Assembly: GCA_026392145.1 (NCBI GenBank)
Contig: JAPLCS010000294.1
Coordinates: 1-5,433 of the forward strand
DNA length: 5,433 nucleotides
Direction of reading: 5' to 3'
Origin: Fimbriimonadales bacterium
GTDB taxonomy: Bacteria > Armatimonadota > Fimbriimonadia > Fimbriimonadales > Fimbriimonadaceae
Shown here: in pieces, positions 1 through 4,746 of the stretch
Layout of the letters: each line of letters begins with the position of its first letter
How positions within the stretch are numbered: position 1 is the first letter of the stretch
Program-made: the position numbers and the translations under genes
The notes under the pieces: model-generated
Told to the model about the DNA's origin: nothing
Seen by the model: the letters and a program-made list of their open reading frames with translations, nothing else
Database searches by the model: none

Positions 1-36
1 AAAGGACCCACCTCCCCTTCACCGGAAATGGGTCCT
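1..36 (-). terminator. Probable rho-independent terminator of the pseudopilin gene
   Basis: A perfect 8-bp inverted repeat, AGGACCCA (3-10) and TGGGTCCT (29-36), encloses an 18-nt loop. It lies 17 bp past the pseudopilin stop codon. Read on the minus strand, the stem ends in a T run (complement of the A residues at 1-3), which is cut by the window edge, so the length of the U tract cannot be judged. A smaller perfect hairpin, GTTC-AAAAA-GAAC (41-53), sits between the stop codon and this stem. The large loop and missing tail keep confidence moderate. Confidence 0.55.
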
Positions 37-53
37 CAGAGTTCAAAAAGAAC

Positions 54-974
54 TTATTGGAAGTTACAAGCTGTGCTGGTGCTGTTTCCAACACAAGTAG
101 CTGTAATGGTTTGCTGAATCCAAGTCGCATACAGACCACAAGCCATCGCTGGAGGTCGTGGGTTGGAGTTCAAGTTCGAAGTAGTTCCATCTTCTGGCTG
201 GATGATCGCATCTGGATCAGCACAGTAAGAAGCACCGTAAGCTTGGAGATTCTTAACAACTACGAATCGGTTGTTGAATGCACCTGGAAGAATTCCAGCT
301 CGGACTGGAACAGCCTTTGCGTGTCCATCAACAAAAGCGTAGTTGAAAGTGCCGCTGTATCGAAGAGCTGAGTTGGTAAAGCCGTTGAAAGTATCTCCAG
401 CAAATCCAATTCCAATAGTTGCACGAGGAGTGTCGTACGTGTCACCAAAGGCAAACATCTGCGCAGGATTAACAACCGAAGTTGCCGAAATCCCAGCGTT
501 CATATTGCCAAAGCCACCTGTAGGACGAGGAACTGCAACCTGCTTATTGAGCATTCCGCCACCTCTCCATCCAAACGGTCCCCAGTTGTAACCATAGGCG
601 GAAAGGTACTGAGCACCGTAAACGCCGCTTCTCAGCCAGTTGGTATCTCGATCAAGTCGCTCGTCAGAGTAAATCAAAGCAATAGACTTGAAGTAAGGGA
701 AGATTGGCATCCACCACTCGTTGCTACAACCAGAGAAGTTGGTTGGACCAGTGCAAGCTGTTGGATCATTGGTTCCCCAAATGGACGGCGTGTAGTCGTC
801 GTTATCTGCGTAGTAGATTTGAGTGGCAGTTCCAATGTTCTTAACGTTGGAAAGTGACTTGGTCTTTTTCGCAGCAAGCTTTGCTTGAGCAAAGACTGGG
901 AAAAGAATGGCAGCGAGAATTGCGATAATCGCAATAACTACGAGGAGTTCGATGAGTGTGAATGCTTTTCGCAT
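54..974 (-). CDS. Type II secretion/type IV pilin-like protein with prepilin N-terminal methylation domain
   Basis: This 306-residue protein begins with a class III prepilin leader. The short basic MRKA is followed by FTLIE (F5, E9) and a long hydrophobic helix to about residue 29. Prepilin peptidase should cut between A4 and F5 and methylate F5. Alanine at -1 instead of glycine is common in the Armatimonadota/Planctomycetota versions of this family as I know it. After the helix come a coiled-coil-like basic stretch (31-47) and a Tyr/Asn/Gly-rich globular domain, then NYAFVDGHAK (211-220), which matches the core of the H-X9-DG motif typical of these large pseudopilins. The motif's leading histidine is tyrosine here (Y206). 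Six cysteines (74, 83, 251, 279, 294, 303) could form disulfides outside the cytoplasm. The gene stands alone, with a terminator downstream and the E2 operon divergent. Its ligand or role is unknown; such proteins occur in many paralogs, so assignment to a particular secretion machine is not possible. The ATG at 974 is chosen because it gives the exact leader. Confidence 0.9.
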   Translation of the reverse strand: MRKAFTLIELLVVIAIIAILAAILFPVFAQAKLAAKKTKSLSNVKNIGTATQIYYADNDDYTPSIWGTNDPTACTGPTNFSGCSNEWWMPIFPYFKSIALIYSDERLDRDTNWLRSGVYGAQYLSAYGYNWGPFGWRGGGMLNKQVAVPRPTGGFGNMNAGISATSVVNPAQMFAFGDTYDTPRATIGIGFAGDTFNGFTNSALRYSGTFNYAFVDGHAKAVPVRAGILPGAFNNRFVVVKNLQAYGASYCADPDAIIQPEDGTTSNLNSNPRPPAMACGLYATWIQQTITATCVGNSTSTACNFQ

Positions 975-991
975 GGTTGATAAATCCCGAA

Positions 992-1020
992 CTGATATTG
1001 GAAAACCATTGTTAAAACAA
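992..1020 (-). promoter_or_regulatory. Weak candidate sigma70-type promoter for the pseudopilin gene
   Basis: On the minus strand TTGTTT (1020-1015) is separated by 17 bp from TATCAG (997-992). This matches three of six -35 and four of six -10 consensus positions with ideal spacing. The -10 box ends 17 bp before the ATG at 974, implying a very short leader; a GGGA about 10 bp upstream of the ATG is the only Shine-Dalgarno-like sequence. Because the region is AT-rich, such matches can arise by chance. Confidence 0.3.
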
Positions 1021-1060
1021 ATCGCTTAATTTGATTATTAATACTTCACATGATTAAGAC

Positions 1061-1074
1061 CAGGTTAACAGGTT
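1061..1074 (+). repeat. Short tandem direct repeat CAGGTT-AA-CAGGTT in the divergent intergenic region
   Basis: Two exact copies of CAGGTT (1061-1066 and 1069-1074) are separated by AA and include the palindrome GTTAAC at the junction. The site lies upstream of both the pseudopilin gene and the E2 operon. A regulator half-site pair is possible, but the 8-bp period does not match a helical turn and the repeat may be chance. Confidence 0.25.
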
Positions 1075-1143
1075 CTCAAAGCCACCCTCCCAATTCAAAT
1101 GCAGACTCAGAACTGGCAAATTATGTCAAACTTAAGGGCACGC

Positions 1144-1177
1144 ATTCAAACTGAATCTAACCCACGAGCTAGATTCA
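1144..1177 (+). promoter_or_regulatory. Overlapping inverted repeats just upstream of the E2 operon
   Basis: A perfect 8-bp dyad, TGAATCTA (1152-1159) and TAGATTCA (1170-1177), has a 10-bp spacer and ends 22 bp before the first ATG. The left arm also pairs with ATTCA at 1144-1148, giving a tight ATTCA-AAC-TGAAT hairpin. The element can therefore form one of two mutually exclusive stems, or act as an operator with half-sites. ATTCAAA occurs three times here (1093, 1144, 1173). I could not find a convincing -35/-10 pair, so I cannot say whether the element is transcribed. Confidence 0.35.
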
Positions 1178-1190
1178 AAATGAACCACTC

Positions 1191-1195
1191 AGGAC
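1191..1195 (+). promoter_or_regulatory. Ribosome binding site bearing on the E2 start choice
   Basis: AGGAC lies 4 bp before the ATG at 1200 and 7 bp before a second in-frame ATG at 1203. The spacing favours the second ATG, which would give a protein starting MTNVSVYIP, one residue shorter. The difference has no functional consequence. Confidence 0.5.
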
Positions 1196-1199
1196 CTCA

Positions 1200-2675
1200 A
1201 TGATGACTAACGTTTCGGTTTACATTCCACAAATTGGCGAAGGGCTCCAAGAAGCCAGAGTCGTAGGATTTCTCAAGAATCCTGGCGACAGAGTCCGACG
1301 AGACGAACCAATTTATCAGATGGAAACTGACAAAGCAGTCATGGACGTCGAATCCCCTGTAGACGGAATCCTCGTCTCTTGGTCAGCTAAGCCAGATGAC
1401 GTGCTAGCCATCGGCGCTGAAATTGCAATTTTTTCCGTCGAAGAGGACACACCCACTCCAGTTGCCCCTCATGCTCAATCAAACGAGACTGTGTCAAACA
1501 ATTCGCCAGCAACTACCGCTTCACTGTTCCTTCCTCAAATCGGCGAAGGTCTTCAAGAAGCAAGAATCGTGGCTTTGCTTAAAAGCCCTGGAGACAAGAT
1601 TGAACGCGATGAAGCCATTTACCAAATGGAAACCGACAAAGCCGTCATGGATGTTGAATCTCCCTACTCGGGGACCCTCCTTTCCTGGTCAGCAAACGTC
1701 GATGATGTACTCGCAATCGGAGCAGAAGTAGGAGTTATCAAGGTTTCCGAGGGCACCGAAGTGTCAACTGCACCTTCCCACGGATCATCACAATCTACAT
1801 CGGCGAACAATGCTTCACCTACTACTGAATCAATCTCAAATAGCACAGCAAACACCCGAGGTCTTCAAGGTATTCCTCCACGAACTCGAGCCTACGCAAA
1901 AGAAAAAGGCATCAGTGAGGAAATCTTAATCTCCATCCGACCAGCGGGCTCAAAATTGATGCCCGATGACATCGATGCACACCTCAGCAAATCCAAACCT
2001 GCTGGATTCACCGAAGTCCAACTCGGTGGAAAGCAAAGAGTTCTCAACAGCAGAATGGTACGTTCCAATAGTCTGGTGGTTCCCGGAACCATGACAGTGG
2101 TATGTAATTGGTCAGCCATTGAATCAGCTCGTGCAGCAATCAAGTCGAGCGGAGATTCATTCCAACCCAGCGCCTTCACCATGTTTTCCTTCGCAGTGGC
2201 AACTGCCATGAAAGAGTTCCCTGCTTTCCGCTCCACGCTCCAAGGCGACGATAAAATCAGGACCTATGACCATGTATCCCTCGGTATTGCTGTCTCGCTC
2301 CCTGGCGACGAACTCGTGATTGCGGTAGTTGACAAAGCTGATACCTTGAACTGGAAATCATTTGCCGAATCAGCCAGAGAAAGAATTTCACTTGCCCGAG
2401 AAGGTAAGGACCAGGCCAATGAAGCGGTCAGTGTATCGCTCACAAACATGCAAGCAGCCGGCCTCAGAAATGCCGTACCCGTAGTGGTCTCACCGAGTAT
2501 GGCAACAATCTTTTTAGGAGAAGTCTTCCACGATCTCAACGCCGACGGTTCGACACGAAAAGTAGTCAATCTCACAATGACCTTTGACCACCGGCTTGCA
2601 AACGGTGTTGGTGCCTCCGAGTTTCTAAACAAGATTAAGAACCTCACCGAAAACATCAATGAGTTGATTGCATGA
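1200..2675 (+). CDS. 2-oxo acid dehydrogenase E2-type dihydrolipoamide acyltransferase with two lipoyl domains
   Basis: E2 cores pass an acyl group from lipoyl-lysine to CoA inside cytoplasmic pyruvate-, branched-chain- or 2-oxoglutarate-dehydrogenase-type complexes. Order in this 491-residue protein: lipoyl domain 1 (about 8-80, lipoyl lysine K45 in METDKAVMDV); a linker; lipoyl domain 2 (about 110-182, K147 in the same motif); a Ser/Thr/Asn-rich linker (about 183-220) instead of the usual Ala/Pro-rich one; a peripheral-subunit-binding domain (about 224-262, from PPRTRAYAKEKG to PDDIDAHL); and the catalytic domain (about 271-489). The catalytic signature is DHRLANG (463-469): H464 is present, but the Asp of DHRxxDG is Asn (N468). 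The binding domain lacks the usual Gly-rich GTGxxGR segment, having RPAGSKLM. The gene heads a three-gene operon, its stop overlapping the next ATG. No E1 or E3 gene is adjacent, so the substrate (pyruvate, branched-chain keto acid or other) cannot be assigned. E2 family membership is very sure; specificity is not. Confidence 0.93.
   Translation: MMTNVSVYIPQIGEGLQEARVVGFLKNPGDRVRRDEPIYQMETDKAVMDVESPVDGILVSWSAKPDDVLAIGAEIAIFSVEEDTPTPVAPHAQSNETVSNNSPATTASLFLPQIGEGLQEARIVALLKSPGDKIERDEAIYQMETDKAVMDVESPYSGTLLSWSANVDDVLAIGAEVGVIKVSEGTEVSTAPSHGSSQSTSANNASPTTESISNSTANTRGLQGIPPRTRAYAKEKGISEEILISIRPAGSKLMPDDIDAHLSKSKPAGFTEVQLGGKQRVLNSRMVRSNSLVVPGTMTVVCNWSAIESARAAIKSSGDSFQPSAFTMFSFAVATAMKEFPAFRSTLQGDDKIRTYDHVSLGIAVSLPGDELVIAVVDKADTLNWKSFAESARERISLAREGKDQANEAVSVSLTNMQAAGLRNAVPVVVSPSMATIFLGEVFHDLNADGSTRKVVNLTMTFDHRLANGVGASEFLNKIKNLTENINELIA
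1221..1745 (+). repeat. Tandem duplication encoding the two lipoyl domains
   Basis: Two 219-bp segments (1221-1439 and 1527-1745) encode lipoyl domains whose aligned 73 residues are identical at 52 positions by my hand count (about 71%). The block YQMETDKAVMDVESP, around the lipoyl lysine, and the segment QIGEGLQEAR are unchanged. An 87-bp linker separates the copies. Many third-codon positions differ, so this is an intragenic duplication that has diverged at the DNA level while the protein was conserved. Confidence 0.9.
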
Positions 2676-3376
2676 AGCCACTCATCGGAATTACGGTTGA
2701 TGTTCAATCAGATAAAGAAAACCCACGCACCAAGGGACTGCTGAAGCTAAACGTCAACTATGCTGACATGGTATCGCAGGTAGGCGGTAATCCGGTTTTG
2801 ATTACGCCGTTCACTGACATGAAAGAAATGGCTCACCTAGTAGATGGTTGGCTCATACCAGGTGGCGATGACATGGACGCATCTCACTTTGGGGAAGAAA
2901 ACCACCCCAAAGTAGGATTACAAGACCCACTTCGTTGGGAAATGGAAGAAGCACTTTATCAGCAAATTGATCCCCTTCTCCCCATCCTCGGAATCTGCTA
3001 CGGTTGCCAGTTCCTCAATGTAAAACACGGCGGAACCTTACTCCAGCATGTACCAGATCAAGTTGGGCACGAGCAACATTCAGGTGGGACACTTCAAACC
3101 TATAAAGTGGAGGAATCGAGTCGACTCAGAACCTTTACTGGTCACTCAGCGATCACAGGTGCAAGCTACCACCATCAAGCCGTAGGAAAGTTGGGAGAAA
3201 ATCTTGAAGCGGTTGCCTTCGCGGATGACGGTATCGTAGAAGCAATAGAAGACCCCAACAAGCCTTTCCTTGTCGGGGTTCAATGGCACCCCGAAAGAAC
3301 GCCACAAGATGATGCCACACTGAATCTTTTCCGTTCTTTCATACAAGCAGCAGAGCAATATAGAGCATCAAAATGA
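2672..3376 (+). CDS. Class I glutamine amidotransferase-like hydrolase (peptidase C26, gamma-glutamyl-GABA hydrolase-like)
   Basis: At 234 residues this protein has the length and layout of the PuuD/peptidase C26 family, cytoplasmic hydrolases that cleave gamma-glutamyl amide bonds, for example gamma-glutamyl-GABA in putrescine breakdown. The triad is visible: nucleophile C109 in GICYGCQ (107-113), H206 and E208 in WHPE (205-208). Other family marks are the N-terminal KPLIGIT, the oxyanion-region GGDDMDASHFGE (64-75, family form GGxDxxPxxYGE) and SYHHQAV (165-171). The nucleophile elbow is usually GICRGxQ; here Arg is Tyr and a second cysteine (C112) follows. The ATG overlaps the E2 stop (ATGA, 2672-2675) and its own stop overlaps the next ATG, so translational coupling is likely; no strong Shine-Dalgarno is visible. 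Family membership is firm. The substrate is unknown, and a link to polyamine catabolism is not supported by the neighbours. Confidence 0.88.
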   Translation: MKPLIGITVDVQSDKENPRTKGLLKLNVNYADMVSQVGGNPVLITPFTDMKEMAHLVDGWLIPGGDDMDASHFGEENHPKVGLQDPLRWEMEEALYQQIDPLLPILGICYGCQFLNVKHGGTLLQHVPDQVGHEQHSGGTLQTYKVEESSRLRTFTGHSAITGASYHHQAVGKLGENLEAVAFADDGIVEAIEDPNKPFLVGVQWHPERTPQDDATLNLFRSFIQAAEQYRASK

Positions 3377-3807
3377 AGTACTTTCTCAATGGCGAGCCAG
3401 TCGAATTTGAATGGACAGGTGAGGTCGAATCTCTGTCAGACAGACTTATTGTCCGAACAAACAATGGAAGCTTTAGTGCTCTTGCAGTTCGAGATGGAGA
3501 TGCAATTCTCGTTTCCTATCAGGGTTACCAATACCGCTTAGAAACCAAAAAGCCTCGCAACCGAAAATCAGGCGATGCTAGCAGCGGAGAATTCTATGCC
3601 CCTATGCCAGGGCAAGTGGTTGATGTCTTGGTCGCTCAAGGAGATACCGTTGAGAAAGGTCAAAAAGTGCTCGTTATCGAAGCCATGAAAACCCAGCAAC
3701 CGTTCCTAGCCCCCTTTAACGGCACAGTGGTGACTCTCAATGCCGAAAAAGGAATGCAAGTCAAAGACGGCGAACTGCTTGCATCTATTCAAAAGACAAC
3801 CGAATAA
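3373..3807 (+). CDS. Small biotin carboxyl carrier protein (biotinyl-lipoyl attachment domain)
   Basis: This 144-residue protein carries a C-terminal biotinyl domain (about 74-141). Its landmarks are APMPGQV (76-82), GDTVEKGQ (90-97) and EAMKTQ (103-108) with K106 as the predicted biotinylated lysine, followed by the second half of the flattened beta-barrel. The N-terminal 55 residues form predicted short beta strands, resembling the beta-rich region just before the biotin domain in acyl-CoA carboxylase alpha chains. A Lys/Arg-rich linker (59-65) joins the two. Such stand-alone carriers shuttle CO2 between a biotin carboxylase and a carboxyltransferase, typically of acetyl-, propionyl- or related acyl-CoA. 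Neither partner is encoded here. The residue after the target lysine is Thr, where Met is the norm (AMKM). The gene starts by ATGA overlap (3373-3376) and is last in the operon, ending 16 bp before the A tract of the terminator. A lipoyl role is less likely: the site is AMK rather than DKA. Confidence 0.88.
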   Translation: MKYFLNGEPVEFEWTGEVESLSDRLIVRTNNGSFSALAVRDGDAILVSYQGYQYRLETKKPRNRKSGDASSGEFYAPMPGQVVDVLVAQGDTVEKGQKVLVIEAMKTQQPFLAPFNGTVVTLNAEKGMQVKDGELLASIQKTTE

Positions 3808-3823
3808 ACAACACTTGATACAC

Positions 3824-3854
3824 AAAAAAAGAGGTGGATAAACCACCTCTTTTT
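3824..3854. terminator. Bidirectional rho-independent terminator between convergent genes
   Basis: A perfect 7-bp GC-rich stem, GAGGTGG (3831-3837) with CCACCTC (3843-3849), has a 5-nt loop ATAAA. It is preceded by seven A residues (3824-3830) and followed by five T residues (3850-3854), so it has a U tract on either strand. It lies 23 bp past the biotin carrier stop and about 20 bp past the stop of the opposing secreted-protein gene, as expected for a shared terminator. Confidence 0.92.
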
Positions 3855-3874
3855 CTCGACTTACTAAGGTTAAA

Positions 3875-4576
3875 TCAACCTTCTCGTGTAAGAGTAAACT
3901 CTCCGTTGATTGGCATCGGCGCACCAGCCATAGGAACATTCATCCACTTGGCAGTACCTTTGACAATGCTACAGTCAGCTTTACTGACCCAGACAGTTCC
4001 TTCAATAGCAGCTGGCTCATTCCCTTCGGTTTCAATGTTCTTGTACTTAATTTTGAAAGTATCATATTCACCAATTTTCTCTTCTCCCACGATTTCGTAG
4101 GAGGCAGTGAAGGCAACTGCACCAGTGTCCTTGTTGGCAGAACCCTTTCGAACCCATTTGCTTCCAACGGTAACCGCTTCGGCTGGCGGAATAAAGCCCT
4201 GAAGATTTTGGAGACGATAGACAGTTGCATTTACTTCATCGCCCTTGATTTCCTTGATCTCACCATTTGGCTTCATGGTCATTCTGGTAGCTGGAGTAGC
4301 TGGAATTTCCATCTCTTGACCGCCAAAGCTGATCTTTCCTTCAACGGTTTCATTCTCAACTGTGACGGTTCCGTCAGCAGCAATTTCCTTTACCGTGTCT
4401 TTGGTCAAAATCGTCGCTTCAATGGTTTGACCACCAAAATCCAAGGTTCCCTTCATTCGGTACTTGGTAACTTGGTCTTTCTTGTAGACCATTTTCAACA
4501 CAACTGCATCAGCAGCGAACGCAGCTGCTGCAACCAACATCAAGCCGATTCCGGCGAATTTCATTTTGCTTCTCAT
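3875..4576 (-). CDS. Secreted protein of unknown function with signal peptide
   Basis: From the ATG at 4576 this is a 233-residue protein. Its N-terminus is a Sec-type signal peptide: basic MRSKMK, hydrophobic FAGIGLMLVAAAAFA, with likely cleavage after AFA. There is no lipobox, and the single mature cysteine sits near the C-terminus. The mature part is rich in alternating beta-type segments with repeated Thr/Val/Glu/Gly patterns and ends in a beta-like INGEFTLTREG. It recalls secreted DUF6263-type proteins of similar genomes (a repeated YKKDQVTKYRM-like opening), but that is a resemblance from memory and no function follows from it. Start choice: an upstream in-frame TTG at 4594 would add MPDGKI and spoil the leader; GGA lies about 6 nt before the ATG at 4576, which I prefer. 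An internal ATG at 4564 (MKFAGIG) is also possible. The gene is monocistronic, ending at the shared terminator and diverging from gcvT. Confidence 0.8.
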   Translation of the reverse strand: MRSKMKFAGIGLMLVAAAAFAADAVVLKMVYKKDQVTKYRMKGTLDFGGQTIEATILTKDTVKEIAADGTVTVENETVEGKISFGGQEMEIPATPATRMTMKPNGEIKEIKGDEVNATVYRLQNLQGFIPPAEAVTVGSKWVRKGSANKDTGAVAFTASYEIVGEEKIGEYDTFKIKYKNIETEGNEPAAIEGTVWVSKADCSIVKGTAKWMNVPMAGAPMPINGEFTLTREG

Positions 4577-4746
4577 TATTTTTCCGTCGGGCAAAATCGC
4601 CAGACCGCTCGTTATCTATATGATACGCTGATTGCAAACAGAGGTTGCGTCACGTTTAGTGTTAGGACTAAAGAATTAATGAGAAAGCCGACCTTTTTCT
4701 CAGAACTACCTGATTGCTGAGCGGTACTCTTTATCCCAAAGTAACC
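4577..4746. other. Divergent intergenic region between the secreted-protein gene and gcvT
   Basis: This 170-bp region must hold promoters for both flanking genes. On the minus strand an AT-rich patch at 4611-4625 contains overlapping -10-like sequences (TATCAT, TATAGA) but no -35 box at proper spacing. On the plus strand TTGCGT (4645-4650) is followed after 18 bp by TAAAGA (4669-4674), a poor match. I saw no RNA gene. The plus-strand part next to gcvT has the hairpin listed separately, and there is no good Shine-Dalgarno before the gcvT ATG. Confidence 0.4.
4680..4702 (+). promoter_or_regulatory. Hairpin in the likely gcvT leader
   Basis: A perfect 7-bp inverted repeat, TGAGAAA (4680-4686) with TTTCTCA (4696-4702), has a 9-nt loop and ends 44 bp before the gcvT ATG. 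Its right arm overlaps CTCAG (4699-4703), which could instead pair with CTGAG (4717-4721), so two exclusive folds are possible. It lacks a following T run, so it is not a standard terminator. The stem is AT-rich and may be chance. Confidence 0.3.

Noticed and set aside
1031..1074. Promoter for the E2 operon (TTGATT or TTCACA as -35)
   Set aside because: No acceptable -10 box lies at 16-18 bp from either hexamer.
1221..1745. Lipoyl-domain duplication as an assembly artefact
   Set aside because: The two copies differ at many nucleotide positions and are separated by a unique linker, so collapse or duplication in assembly is unlikely.
2662..2680. Possible frameshift or gene fusion between E2 and the hydrolase
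   Set aside because: The ATGA overlap with complete family termini on both sides is a normal coupled start, not a broken fusion.
2264..2707. Antisense open frame of 147 codons on the minus strand
   Set aside because: It lies opposite the E2 catalytic domain, whose family match is clear, and has no domain or ribosome binding site of its own.
4577..4594. Extension of the secreted protein to an upstream TTG start
   Set aside because: It would place MPDGKI before the basic n-region, and the ATG at 4576 has a better-placed GGA upstream.
4208..4720. Open frame of 170 codons on the plus strand
   Set aside because: It lies mostly antisense to the secreted-protein gene, runs through its signal peptide and the intergenic region, and its translation has no recognisable domain.
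4595..4746. Possible glycine riboswitch upstream of gcvT
   Set aside because: I could not recognise the conserved core elements of the glycine aptamer, and the space available holds only short AT-rich stems.
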